Both the position numbers and the translations under genes were made by a program. Positions 1 through 8,699 of a stretch of 64,000 nt of DNA are shown here, piece by piece. Below the pieces are notes generated by a model. It had not been told where the DNA came from. It searched no databases and saw only the letters and a list, made by a program, of their open reading frames with translations. How positions within the stretch are numbered: the first letter of the stretch is position 1; each line of letters starts with the position of its first letter. Source of the DNA: Acetobacterium tundrae (GTDB taxonomy: Bacteria > Bacillota > Clostridia > Eubacteriales > Eubacteriaceae); NCBI RefSeq assembly GCF_008086615.1, contig NZ_RXYB01000001.1, positions 124,001 through 188,000 of the forward strand. The letters are read 5' to 3'.

Positions 1-405
1 GCAAAGGCAAAGAAATACCCTCTTATCTTGACATCAGGCGGCAGGATCCCCCAGGAATTTCATTCGCGCTTTCAGAAAATGAAATGGACAAAATTACTCA
101 GACCTTACCCGGCACTTGATATTAATCCCAAGGATGCAAAACAGTTAAAGATTAAACAGGATGAAGATATTGAACTAACGACGTCCATTGGAACCATCAA
201 AATAAAAGCTAATCTAACTTACATGGTGCCCGAAAACAATGTGTTTATGTATCAGGATTATGAAGACGCTGATGTGAATAATATTATTAAAAATGATCAT
301 TTGGATGCATATTCGGGTTTTCCCGGATATAGAACGGTGAGATGTAAGGTGCAAAAGATAAAAAAGACGGCGAAGCCGGTAGAAAAAAGCAGTAAGATCG
401 GGTGA
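1..405 (+). CDS. Molybdopterin oxidoreductase, C-terminal fragment (runs off window start)
   Basis: The reading frame is open from base 1 and ends at TGA 403-405, so only the last 134 residues are present and the true start lies outside the window. The visible part resembles the C-terminal molybdopterin-dinucleotide-binding domain of the DMSO reductase superfamily. It carries a TSGGRIPQEFHSRF stretch, the INPKDAKQLKIKQDEDIEL block that contacts the cofactor, and a closing SGFPGYR segment. The same blocks (STGTRIQSTFRSQH, INPKDAENRGIKQGDKVLV, SGFPIFKALL) occur in the full-length paralogue at 1002-3125. A ferredoxin subunit gene follows after 23 bases. This suggests two catalytic chains that share one electron-transfer subunit, or a tandem duplication. 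The substrate cannot be read from this piece. Confidence 0.85.
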   Translation, partial: AKAKKYPLILTSGGRIPQEFHSRFQKMKWTKLLRPYPALDINPKDAKQLKIKQDEDIELTTSIGTIKIKANLTYMVPENNVFMYQDYEDADVNNIIKNDHLDAYSGFPGYRTVRCKVQKIKKTAKPVEKSSKIG

Positions 406-428
406 TGCCGAATGAGGAGGTCAAATAA

Positions 429-935
429 TTGGAGATACACTTTAATTTTCATCAGAAATATTGTGTGGGGTGTAACAGCTGCGTGATTGCCTGTATTAAT
501 GAAAAAGAATTGGATATTGATGAAGTACTTCCCTTCAGAAAGACGTTTAAAACAGAAAGCAATCGCAAAAACAAGGTGAGAATCAAATATTATTCAACCG
601 GTTGCATGCACTGTCAGGACCCGATTTGTGTGAAAGTTTGCCCGAAAAAGTGTTTTACAATCGACGCGCATACAAAGTTAGTGCAGCTGGACAGTGAAAA
701 CTGTGTGGGGTGCAAAAAGTGCTCCGCAAGCTGTGAATTTAAAGCCATCCAGTTTATCGCAGCCGATAAAGCCGCAAAGTGCGATGGCTGTCTGGAAAGA
801 ATATTGCTTGGGCAGCTTCCGGCATGTGTAAAAGCCTGCCCAAGGAAAGCCATTACGATCAACGAAAAAAATGAGGTTTTAAAAAATGGATGTGAAAGTT
901 TAAGAAAAGTCGTGCGGAAGCAAAAGAATATTTAG
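429..935 (+). CDS. Four-cluster 4Fe-4S ferredoxin subunit (DmsB/PhsB-like)
   Basis: This 168-residue protein has the cysteine spacing of the electron-transfer subunits that partner Mo-bisPGD oxidoreductases. Visible groups are CVGCNSCVIAC, CMHCQDPICVKVCP, CVGCKKCSASC and CDGCLERILLGQLPACVKAC, enough for four 4Fe-4S clusters. The start is a TTG at 429, chosen because GAGGAGG at 414-420 sits at good spacing and no ATG is near. It lies between two molybdopterin oxidoreductase genes, so it probably shuttles electrons to one or both. No membrane anchor subunit of the DmsC/NrfD type follows, so the complex may be soluble or use another redox partner. The family assignment is strong; the physiological partner is inferred. 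Confidence 0.88.
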   Translation: MEIHFNFHQKYCVGCNSCVIACINEKELDIDEVLPFRKTFKTESNRKNKVRIKYYSTGCMHCQDPICVKVCPKKCFTIDAHTKLVQLDSENCVGCKKCSASCEFKAIQFIAADKAAKCDGCLERILLGQLPACVKACPRKAITINEKNEVLKNGCESLRKVVRKQKNI

Positions 936-1001
936 TGAATGATGGAGGAAATAACGTGTTGAAAACAGTCAAAAGTTTATCGGATTGGAGAGGAGTTAAA
1001 A

Positions 1002-3125
1002 ATGAGTGAGCTAAAAAAAGCCATTTGCGGCATCTGCCCCGGAGGCTGTGAAATTCAGGCTGAATTACAGGATGGCGTGCTGCTTTCGGTCAAGGCAGCA
1101 GAAGACGCACCTTTTGGCAGCCTCTGTGTACGTGGAAAAGCGGCACCTGAAATCATCTATTCACCGGATCGGGTAAAAAAGCCGTTGATCAGAACCGGAA
1201 AAAGAGGCGAGGGACGTTTTCGTGAAGCCAGCTGGGATGAGGCGCTGGATTTTGTGGCCGATAAAATCAAGGAAATAAGTGAAGCGTTTGGCCCTCAGGC
1301 CATTGCCAGCCACTCCGGAAGAGGTGCATTTGAACAGTCAATGGGAGATTTCTACAATGGTACAGATATGGTGTCCCTGAATCTTCTGCGGGCTTTTGGT
1401 TCGCCCAACTCTTCCAGTGTCGGCTCGTTATGTTATGTTTCTTACGGATTACTGGCACCGATCACAACTTTTGGAATTCCGGCTACCGGCTTACTTCCAG
1501 ATTTTGAGAATAGTAATCTGATTGTTGTATGGGGGGCCAATCCAGTTACCGATTCTCCGCCATTCATGTTTAAACGCATTGTGAAGGCACAGAAAAACGG
1601 CAAAAAAATTATTGCGATCGATTCAATGAAAAGCGATATTGCCAACCGGGCGGATCAGTGGGTTGCCGTACGATCCGGAACGGACGGTGCCCTAGCACTG
1701 GGCTTAATCAATGTTGTGATCACAGAAGAAATCTACGACCGCGATTTTGTTGAAAACTGGACCGTCGGTTTTGATGACTTAAAAGAGTATGTAAAACAAT
1801 TTACTCCGGAAGAAGTGGAAAAAATTACTGGCGTATCAAAAGAACAGATCGTGTCTCTCGCCCGTGAAATCGCGACATCAAAACCGGTTACTCTGCGCAC
1901 TTATACAGGTCTTGAATATAGCAACAGCGGGGTCCAGAATATTCGGGCCGTCTTCATTCTCTGGGCTTTAACCGGAAACCTGGATATCCCAGGCGGTTTG
2001 ACCATCGCCCTGCCACCTAAACTGCCGATGGAAAAAGTTGATATTCCGCGTCCTTTAATGCAGCCATTCGGCGCTGAAAAATATCCTCTTTTCTATGATA
2101 TTATCGGGAGTGCGCATTTTCTGGAGTTCCCGAAAGCGGTACTTCAGGCAGATCCATACCCGGTCAAAGCACTGCTCATCAATGGTTCGTCAACTTTAAC
2201 CTCCTATCCGGAACCGGATATTTACGAAGAGGCCTATAAAAAACTGGATTTACTGGTGGTGATCGACCGCTTTAAAACAAAGGATGCTCTTTTTGCTGAT
2301 GTCATTCTGCCGGCAACAACCTATTTTGAAAATAATTCGTATCAGCGTTATCCGGGCGGTTATATCCGGCTGCGAAGACGGGTTGTTGAACCGGTGGGCG
2401 AAGCGAGGAATGATATCCTGATTTTAGGAGAACTTGCAAAACGATTGGGATTAGGTCATCTTTATCCTCAAAGCGAAGAAGAATTATTGGAAAAAGCTTT
2501 TGCGAAAAATCCGGAACTTCTTGAACGTCTGAAAGCGAGCGAGGAAGGGATCCGGCTTCCCGGGCAACCAGCAGAATACCAGAAATACGCAGGTAGATCA
2601 CTCCGCTCCGACGGTGAGGTTGGCTTCCCAACGCCATCTGGAAAGGTGGAATTGCGGTCTTCACTGTTGGAAAAATATGGTTATGAAGGTTTGCCGATTT
2701 ATACCGATCCCATTGAAGGACCAAAAGGAGATCAATCGGTTTATCAAGAATACCCCTTGATATTAAGCACCGGAACCAGAATTCAATCCACTTTCCGATC
2801 CCAGCATTTAAATATTCCCGGTCTTTTGAAAATTCAGGATAAGCCCCAAGTTTTAATCAATCCGAAAGATGCTGAGAACCGGGGAATAAAACAGGGCGAC
2901 AAAGTGCTGGTCAGGACCCAAAGAGGTGAAGTGCATTTCTGGGCAAAAGTCACCGAAAAAGTCCTTCCAAACTCCGTGGAAGTCAATCAGGGCGGTGGTA
3001 CTCCCATTCAGGTGGAAGAATGGCGAAATAGTAATGTCAATCAACTTACTGATTTCAACAACCGGGATTCAATTTCGGGATTTCCTATTTTCAAAGCCCT
3101 GCTTTGTCAGATAGAAAAATCCTGA
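1002..3125 (+). CDS. Molybdopterin-dependent oxidoreductase, catalytic subunit
   Basis: A full-length 707-residue member of the DMSO reductase superfamily. The N-terminus has the 4Fe-4S motif CGICPGGC plus a later cysteine in GSLCVRGKAAPEIIYSPDR. The middle has VVWGANPVTDSPPFMFKRI and IAIDSMKSDIANRADQW, typical of cofactor binding, and the C-terminal domain (from about residue 585) contacts the second pterin. A cysteine in GSPNSSSVGSLCYVSYG is at the usual place of the molybdenum or tungsten ligand, so the ligand is probably Cys, as in PhsA/PsrA, acetylene hydratase and some formate dehydrogenases. No twin-arginine signal is visible, so it is probably cytoplasmic. ATG 1002 is preceded by GGAGAGGAG. 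The substrate is unknown. Confidence 0.85.
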   Translation: MSELKKAICGICPGGCEIQAELQDGVLLSVKAAEDAPFGSLCVRGKAAPEIIYSPDRVKKPLIRTGKRGEGRFREASWDEALDFVADKIKEISEAFGPQAIASHSGRGAFEQSMGDFYNGTDMVSLNLLRAFGSPNSSSVGSLCYVSYGLLAPITTFGIPATGLLPDFENSNLIVVWGANPVTDSPPFMFKRIVKAQKNGKKIIAIDSMKSDIANRADQWVAVRSGTDGALALGLINVVITEEIYDRDFVENWTVGFDDLKEYVKQFTPEEVEKITGVSKEQIVSLAREIATSKPVTLRTYTGLEYSNSGVQNIRAVFILWALTGNLDIPGGLTIALPPKLPMEKVDIPRPLMQPFGAEKYPLFYDIIGSAHFLEFPKAVLQADPYPVKALLINGSSTLTSYPEPDIYEEAYKKLDLLVVIDRFKTKDALFADVILPATTYFENNSYQRYPGGYIRLRRRVVEPVGEARNDILILGELAKRLGLGHLYPQSEEELLEKAFAKNPELLERLKASEEGIRLPGQPAEYQKYAGRSLRSDGEVGFPTPSGKVELRSSLLEKYGYEGLPIYTDPIEGPKGDQSVYQEYPLILSTGTRIQSTFRSQHLNIPGLLKIQDKPQVLINPKDAENRGIKQGDKVLVRTQRGEVHFWAKVTEKVLPNSVEVNQGGGTPIQVEEWRNSNVNQLTDFNNRDSISGFPIFKALLCQIEKS

Positions 3126-3218
3126 GTGAGGTTGTCTAAATGTGAGATTGCTTAAAAATTACAAAAACCCAATTAGGCATATTGGCCTGGTATATGAAAA
3201 CAAATGAGGAGAAAAATT

Positions 3219-3644
3219 ATGGAAAGAAAAGTTTCAAAAACGTCAATTATAACGGGAGTTAGTTTTATTATTTATGCATTGGCCTTAACAGTCGGCCCTA
3301 ATACATTGTATCCGGGTTGTGCTGCAGAAAAGATGATGAAGTGTACGCAGTCACTAAATGTTCTTTTCTGGATTGGCATTGTTTTAGGTATCATTGGAAT
3401 TGTGAATTTCTTTATCAAGGCTGATATCTATCGGATTGTGGCCAGTGTTGTGGGAATTATCGCAGGCGTTTTTGCTTTTTTAATTCCCACTGTCATAATT
3501 GGCGCCTGCTCAATGGCAACGATGCCTTGCCGTGCATTAACCTTACCAGTGATCTATGTATTATCCGGAATTTTTATTGCCGTGACTGTGGTCAATGGCA
3601 TTTTATTGTTAAGAGCAAGAAAGACGCAAAAGGATAGTGAATAA
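3219..3644 (+). CDS. DUF4418 family membrane protein
   Basis: A 141-residue integral membrane protein with about four hydrophobic segments and a pair of conserved-looking cysteine sites, PGCAAEKMMKCTQ in the first loop and GACSMATMPCRALTLP in the second. This pattern matches DUF4418. The start at ATG 3219 was preferred over ATG 3204 because GAGGAG at 3206-3211 gives proper ribosome spacing. The gene overlaps the following permease by 8 bases and is part of a three-gene unit with an FtsX-type permease and an ATPase. DUF4418 proteins are uncharacterised. The paired extracytoplasmic cysteines suggest a metal- or thiol-related role for the transporter, which is speculation. Confidence 0.8.
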   Translation: MERKVSKTSIITGVSFIIYALALTVGPNTLYPGCAAEKMMKCTQSLNVLFWIGIVLGIIGIVNFFIKADIYRIVASVVGIIAGVFAFLIPTVIIGACSMATMPCRALTLPVIYVLSGIFIAVTVVNGILLLRARKTQKDSE

Positions 3645-4839
3645 GCAAAGTTTATTTAGGATTGCACTAAAGAATCTCAGATATAGAATTTACCGGACCG
3701 CAACAATGATATTTTTTGTGACACTGCTTGCCTTTACGATGTTTTCGGTATCGATCATTTCCAGAAGCACTGAGAACGGGTTGTCCAGTGTGGTCAATCG
3801 ACTTGGAGCCGATATCATGGTTGTGCCGGAAGAAGGCGGAGATTCGGTACAGAGTCTGTTATTTCAAGGAATTCCCTGCACTACCTATTTTGACGCCGGA
3901 ATTGAAGAGAAGATCAAAAATGTGGAGGGCGTCGAGAAGACCTCTCCGCAACTCTATCTGGCAACATTATCCGCCTCCTGCTGCGACAGTCAACTGCAAC
4001 TGATTGCATTTGATCCAAAGACGGACTTCGTGATTCAGCCATGGTTGAAAAGCAGTCTCCATAACAATTTATCGGCAGGCTCTGTCGTCGTGGGAAGTTC
4101 TGTTAATAAAAAGGCGGGAGACACCATTACCTTTTATGGTATTGAATTTAAGGTGGCAGGTCGGATGGAGCGAACGGGAATGGGATATGATAGTTCCGTC
4201 TTTTTAAACTTTGAAGATGCCCAAAAGATACTGGAATCGCCAAATATCGAAAAGAATAAAGATTTGAAACAGGTCGACAATATTATCTCGACTGTCGTTG
4301 TGGATATCGGAACGAATAGTATTTCAAAAGTTTCCGACCAGATCAAAAAAGAATTGAGTGGAAACTCGGTTGGTGTTTATACATCCGAAACACTGACGCA
4401 CTCGATCGCAGGTAGTATCGCGAACTTTAAAGACCTAGAAAAGTTCACTGAAGCTATTTCATTTCTTTCGGCTGCAGTGGCATTGCTCAGTTTGTTCGCA
4501 ATTACGATTAATGAAAGAAAAAAGGAATTTGGAATCCTGCTTTCAATCGGAACCAGACATAAACAGATTTTTCAAATCATTGTCACAGAAGCGACGACGA
4601 TTACCATATTTGGTGCAATACTGGGTATTGTGATTGGCGCAATTACAGTCTTTCCATTTAGTATCGTGATTAGTCAAAAACTGGCATTGCCTTATTTGCT
4701 GCCGGAACTAACAGAGATTGCCGGGCTGGTCATTAAAATACTGGTTATTTCGGTATCAACCGGAATCTGTTCGGCTATATTTGCAACGAAAAGACTCTTG
4801 GCATGTGATGCCAGTGAGTTAGTAAAGGAGACGGAGTAA
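3637..4839 (+). CDS. ABC transporter permease, FtsX/MacB type
   Basis: A 400-residue permease with one N-terminal transmembrane segment (about residues 20-40), a large extracytoplasmic domain of roughly 220 residues, and three C-terminal membrane segments. The last block contains INERKKEFGILLSIGTRHKQ, the coupling region typical of the FtsX/MacB/LolC family. The start is GTG 3637, just after AAAGGAT and overlapping the DUF4418 stop. The next gene, its ATPase, begins on the A of this gene's TAA stop. Members of this family usually export or extract hydrophobic compounds, peptides or lipoproteins rather than import nutrients. The CC pair in the outer domain (LSASCCDSQ) is worth noting beside the cysteine-rich DUF4418 protein. 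Confidence 0.87.
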   Translation: MNKQSLFRIALKNLRYRIYRTATMIFFVTLLAFTMFSVSIISRSTENGLSSVVNRLGADIMVVPEEGGDSVQSLLFQGIPCTTYFDAGIEEKIKNVEGVEKTSPQLYLATLSASCCDSQLQLIAFDPKTDFVIQPWLKSSLHNNLSAGSVVVGSSVNKKAGDTITFYGIEFKVAGRMERTGMGYDSSVFLNFEDAQKILESPNIEKNKDLKQVDNIISTVVVDIGTNSISKVSDQIKKELSGNSVGVYTSETLTHSIAGSIANFKDLEKFTEAISFLSAAVALLSLFAITINERKKEFGILLSIGTRHKQIFQIIVTEATTITIFGAILGIVIGAITVFPFSIVISQKLALPYLLPELTEIAGLVIKILVISVSTGICSAIFATKRLLACDASELVKETE

Positions 4840-5489
4840 TGCTACTTGAAACACAGGATCTTTCTAAAAAGTTCAGGCGTAATGGTCATGAATTTTTTCC
4901 GGTCAAGGATATCAATCTTAGTGTAAAAGAGGGGCAGTTGGTTAGTATTTCAGGATCTTCAGGCTGTGGAAAAAGCACCTTACTTAATTTAATAACCGGT
5001 ATGCTGACGCCGGATTATGGCGCAGTTTATTTTAACAAAGAAAACGTTTTTGAAATGACTGCTGATCGGCATGCAGAATATTTGAACCAGAATATTGCCT
5101 ATATTATGCAGGGTGATGGACTGCTGCACAATCTTACCCTCTCAGAAAACATTGCCTTGATTCATTGGCTGCATAACAGGGAAAATGTTTCTCCTGAAAA
5201 AATTATAAAATTGGCACAGTCTGTTGGAATTGAGCATGTCCTGGATTCTTACCCGGCCCAATTATCGGGAGGCGAGGCAAAACGTGGGGCAATCGTCCGG
5301 GCACTGGTAAATCATCCGCAATTAGTTATTGCAGATGAACCCACCAGCAATCTTGATACCGGCAATGCCGAAAAAATTGTGAAAATTCTAAAGAATTTAT
5401 CCCGTGATGGGACCGCCGTGATTGTCAGTACCCATGATCAGCGATTTTCTGAGATTGTCGATGCGGAATATATCCTGGGAGATTGTTAA
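4839..5489 (+). CDS. ABC transporter ATP-binding protein (LolD/MacB type)
   Basis: A 216-residue ATPase with Walker A GSSGCGKSTL, a Q-loop region IMQGDGLLHN, signature LSGGEAKRGAI, Walker B LVIADEPTSNLD and the switch histidine in VSTHDQ. The arrangement is that of the LolD/MacB/SalX group of export ATPases, which pair with FtsX-type permeases. The ATG at 4839 overlaps the permease stop (TAATG), so the two are translationally coupled. The unit ends at a strong hairpin terminator about 110 bases downstream. Confidence 0.92.
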   Translation: MLLETQDLSKKFRRNGHEFFPVKDINLSVKEGQLVSISGSSGCGKSTLLNLITGMLTPDYGAVYFNKENVFEMTADRHAEYLNQNIAYIMQGDGLLHNLTLSENIALIHWLHNRENVSPEKIIKLAQSVGIEHVLDSYPAQLSGGEAKRGAIVRALVNHPQLVIADEPTSNLDTGNAEKIVKILKNLSRDGTAVIVSTHDQRFSEIVDAEYILGDC

Positions 5490-5598
5490 TATTGACTATT
5501 GATATTAAATAACAGCATAAAAAGCTAATAAAAAAACACAGAAATATATCAATTAGAAACGTTGAGTGATGATGATAGTGGCGAGTAAAGCCACAAAC

Positions 5599-5638
5599 AA
5601 AGCCCCTGACAGCTGTATAAGAAGCGGTCAGGGGCTTT
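5599..5638. terminator. Rho-independent terminator, probably bidirectional
   Basis: AAGCCCCTGAC and GTCAGGGGCTT form a perfect 11-bp GC-rich stem around an 18-base loop. It lies between the end of the ABC ATPase gene on the plus strand and the end of the convergent minus-strand gene at 5717. Confidence 0.8.
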
Positions 5639-5716
5639 CTGAAGTTATTTCTAAAGCTTTATGTGAAAATAAAACTAATATCCATTCAACAATGTTTAGA
5701 ACAGGGGGCTTTTAGA

Positions 5717-6226
5717 TTACTTAAGGCCACTCTGAGTTTTCATTGATAGTACCCCGTTTTGAAAACTCAAAATTACATTGGATCCGTTATCGCCAGATCC
5801 TTCAAAGGTATACGCTTGAATATAACGGGTTTCGTTCCCCATGTCTTCTTCATACCCATATGATAAAGTCCCAGGACTACCAACGATCGCTACGATTTCG
5901 TCATAGGTCATGCCTTTTTTTATGGTATCAAATTCAGCCAAAGTTATTTGAGGAGTGTTGTCCGGGACAACAATTGCTGGTTGTTGTTCAGTTACTGCTT
6001 GTTTAGCAGCTGTTGCCGCAAGTTGCGTGGTCGTTTTTGAATCGGTCATGTAACCGAATAATATCACTATCCAATATCCGAAAACAATGGTTAATATGAT
6101 TTTGACGGCAAGATTGAACCGTTTGTTTAACCATAAAAATAAAATTCCAATCGGTGGAATAAATACCAAAAATAACATTACAAACCAAATTCTTTGGTAA
6201 AATGGTACTTTTATAGTTTCTTCCAA
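5717..6226 (-). CDS. Membrane-anchored protein with BamE/DUF3862-like domain
   Basis: A 169-residue protein with two hydrophobic segments in the first 60 residues, a Thr/Ala/Gln-rich linker (about 62-90), and a C-terminal domain starting FDTIKKGMTYDEIVAIVGSPG. That last motif is characteristic of the BamE/SmpA and DUF3862 fold, in which a short helix ending in GM and a GxP turn begin the domain. The soluble domain probably lies outside the membrane. It is apparently a single-gene unit that ends toward the terminator at 5599-5638. The function is unknown; proteins of this kind are common in Firmicutes envelopes. Confidence 0.7.
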   Translation of the reverse strand: MEETIKVPFYQRIWFVMLFLVFIPPIGILFLWLNKRFNLAVKIILTIVFGYWIVILFGYMTDSKTTTQLAATAAKQAVTEQQPAIVVPDNTPQITLAEFDTIKKGMTYDEIVAIVGSPGTLSYGYEEDMGNETRYIQAYTFEGSGDNGSNVILSFQNGVLSMKTQSGLK

Positions 6227-6377
6227 AAATAAGCGCCTTCCTTTTTTGATAATTTCATGTGAATGCCGTTTCGTTTAACGGACCCACTAACTTGATTATA
6301 GAACCTTTGCCGGATAAGTCAAGAAAAATATATCAAAAGATGGCATGGATATAACCCGATCAGAGCTTTGCCGTGGA

Positions 6378-7283
6378 CTATTGCGTTTTTTCAGATACGG
6401 GGTTCAGATCTTTTTTTTCAGTTGACTGCTGCCGACCGATTAAGACAAAGCAGATAGTGCCAACAATAATAAACCCTATCCCGCCGATGATTCCTGTGGC
6501 CACAGGTCCGATAAACGGACTTGTCTCGCCAATGGTGAAAAAAGCGGTAATACCGACGAAGCCATTGAGGGAGCCATGGGCCATAGCCGACGGCAAAACA
6601 CTTTTTGTTCTGATGGCGAGGTAGGAGAAAAAAGAACCGATAAACAGGCAAAAAACGATCATGGCTAATATCCCACCCCAGGGAAAAAATGAATAACCGG
6701 TTCCGTAATTATGGCCCATCGCGATAATCGGGGCATGCCATAAACCCCAGATCGCACCGGAAATCAGAATCGAAGTGCGGGCCGAGAATCGTTCCATCAA
6801 TTTCGGCAGGAGATAGCCTCGCCAGCCGATTTCTTCGCCCAGTGTCGTGATAATGTTGAGAACAGGGCTTAAAAGCATCCCGGCGGCAAACTGGGCAATA
6901 AAAATAGTGGTCATCATGGAGGCGGTGGCATCGACCCCTTTGGCTTTGTAGAGCTCAGTCAAATTGCTCATGGTCGGATCAAAATTGGCCGGAAAAATCA
7001 GATAATAGCATATTGCGCCAAGTATTATGAGCAGGGAGGGACCAAACCAACCCATCAAATAAAACCGAATATGACCCTTAAAATGAGGCTTTAATCCAAA
7101 CTCTTTAAATCCCTCTTTGGTAATGAGTCGGGTGAGGATAACGGAAATAGCGGGAATAAGCATCACACCGGCCAGGATAAGGGTCAGATAAGGATTGGAA
7201 TACCCGCCATTGGCCATTAAGGTGAACTCTACACCCCATGTTAGTATGAATACAATTCCCAGAAAAACACCTAATCGTTTCAT
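6378..7283 (-). CDS. CPBP family intramembrane metalloprotease
   Basis: A 301-residue polytopic membrane protein with the three CPBP (Abi) motifs: GEEIGWRGYLLPKL (paired glutamates and arginine), GLWHAPI (first histidine) and SVLPSAMAHGSLN (second histidine). These residues form the metal site of type II CAAX prenyl endopeptidase relatives. Bacterial CPBP proteins are often involved in bacteriocin self-immunity or in regulated proteolysis. Its start codon overlaps the stop of the upstream XRE regulator gene (ATGA), so the two form an operon and the regulator probably controls the protease. The substrate is unknown. Confidence 0.88.
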   Translation of the reverse strand: MKRLGVFLGIVFILTWGVEFTLMANGGYSNPYLTLILAGVMLIPAISVILTRLITKEGFKEFGLKPHFKGHIRFYLMGWFGPSLLIILGAICYYLIFPANFDPTMSNLTELYKAKGVDATASMMTTIFIAQFAAGMLLSPVLNIITTLGEEIGWRGYLLPKLMERFSARTSILISGAIWGLWHAPIIAMGHNYGTGYSFFPWGGILAMIVFCLFIGSFFSYLAIRTKSVLPSAMAHGSLNGFVGITAFFTIGETSPFIGPVATGIIGGIGFIIVGTICFVLIGRQQSTEKKDLNPVSEKTQ

Positions 7284-8398
7284 TGATTGCCTCCTAAATT
7301 TTCTGTTAATTTGTTTACAATATTTTTATATTTGGGATCGTCAGCCAAACTGGCAAACACCGGATTTGAAAGGACACTTTGGATCATACTTTCCTTGATG
7401 ACTTTTTCACTACGTGGAGCGGAAACGCCCAATTCAAAATCTTCAAACCAATTTTCAATGGCATCAAAGTAGTCATCGCCGTGCAGGGAATAGGGGAAAA
7501 AGTCAGATACGCATACATCGGCGTAACGCTGGAGCATAGCGAGCGCTTTTTTTGTTTGATTATTCAGACAGTAGACATGAGCTGCAACATAATAGACTTG
7601 CGCCATGGTATTGGGATGAAGGGAATCCAGGTTATAGAGCTCAGCAGTTCCCAGGGTGCGGCGCAGCGTTTCGTCCACTTTTTCCAGATGATCGGTATTC
7701 AACATCATATCGGACTGTGCCTCTGAGACAAGGAATAGCAAATGCTGATACATGCTGATCTGCACGACTTCTTTGGCTTTTTTTGTATTTCCCATCATCT
7801 GATAAGATTGGGCGATCATCTCGGTATCCTGTGGAATTGGACGGAGCTCTTCTCCAAAAAGATCCAGTACCAGCTGAGGTTTTTGCGTCATGAGATAACA
7901 GGTGGCTTCAATGGTAACAGCTTCTTTGTTGATCCATACATCATCGCTTTCCTTTTTCACTCGTTGGCAGAGATCAAGTAATTCCTGAATGATCGCTTCC
8001 TGTAATTTTTTGTCAGGAGTCAGCATATGATGATTGAGAAGTAGTATTGCCATCTGAAGAAGCAGCGGAAAGCAGGAGTAGTATTTTTTGATAATAAATC
8101 GGCATTCCGCAATCACTTCAGCAAAGGGCTGTTCGGCAAATTTTGAAGCAAGCTCGTGATAAAGGGTTTTGATGTCTTCTTTGGTCATTTGTGGCGAATA
8201 GCCAAGGAGGTCGTCAACGCTGATGTTAAAATAAGCGGCAAGCTGTGGCAGATAGGTAATATCTGGATAGCTTTGGCCGGTTTCCCATTTTGAAACCGAT
8301 GCTTTGGTCACGCCGATATAGGCGGCCAGTTCTTCCTGGGTAATCCCTTTAGCTCTTCGCTTTGCAATTAGTGTTTTGGCAATATTAATTTCATTCAT
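7280..8398 (-). CDS. XRE-family transcriptional regulator with TPR-like C-terminal region
   Basis: A 372-residue protein. Residues about 5-60 form a helix-turn-helix of the Cro/C1 type (AKRRAKGITQEELAAYIG, TKASVSKWETGQSYP), and the rest is helical and resembles tetratricopeptide repeats, as in Rgg/PlcR-type or related regulators. The start at ATG 8398 was chosen over an upstream in-frame start at 8479 because AGAGGTGAT lies directly before it and the HTH then begins at the usual distance from the N-terminus. It is coupled to the CPBP protease gene downstream. Regulators of this architecture often sense small peptides, but no peptide gene was recognised nearby. Confidence 0.85.
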   Translation of the reverse strand: MNEINIAKTLIAKRRAKGITQEELAAYIGVTKASVSKWETGQSYPDITYLPQLAAYFNISVDDLLGYSPQMTKEDIKTLYHELASKFAEQPFAEVIAECRFIIKKYYSCFPLLLQMAILLLNHHMLTPDKKLQEAIIQELLDLCQRVKKESDDVWINKEAVTIEATCYLMTQKPQLVLDLFGEELRPIPQDTEMIAQSYQMMGNTKKAKEVVQISMYQHLLFLVSEAQSDMMLNTDHLEKVDETLRRTLGTAELYNLDSLHPNTMAQVYYVAAHVYCLNNQTKKALAMLQRYADVCVSDFFPYSLHGDDYFDAIENWFEDFELGVSAPRSEKVIKESMIQSVLSNPVFASLADDPKYKNIVNKLTENLGGNQ

Positions 8399-8573
8399 TT
8401 CATCACCTCTAGCATCATTATACGGAGTTGTGAATAAAATGGCAATGGACGCATAGTTGATTTTAGTTGAATAAATCAACCATTAGGATACAACTGCTTT
8501 TCTATATGATGTTTTTTTTAATTGGTAACTTAATATGGTAGACGTGAATTAGGCAGTTTTGAACACAAATAAA

Positions 8574-8606
8574 GCCCCCGGCTGCTGGATAAAAGCTGCC
8601 GGAGGC
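8574..8606 (-). terminator. Rho-independent terminator of the CotH operon
   Basis: Read on the minus strand, GCCTCCGGC and GCCGGGGGC form a GC-rich stem followed by TTTATTTGT. It lies about 100 bases past the stop of the CotH gene. The rest of the 300-base gap between 8399 and 8699 is AT-rich and holds nothing else I recognise apart from the presumed promoter of the XRE gene near 8400-8500. Confidence 0.7.
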
Positions 8607-8699
8607 GATGAAAAATTGCGCGAGAAATGATATCGATGACGTGGTGGGTTTAGAATTACAATAATTATCTTTAGTGTTAAGATCGAATCGTATAATAAT

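Noticed and set aside
2302-2724. A 140-codon minus-strand frame inside the molybdopterin oxidoreductase gene
   Set aside because: It has no recognisable domain or ribosome site and lies wholly within a clear coding gene on the other strand.
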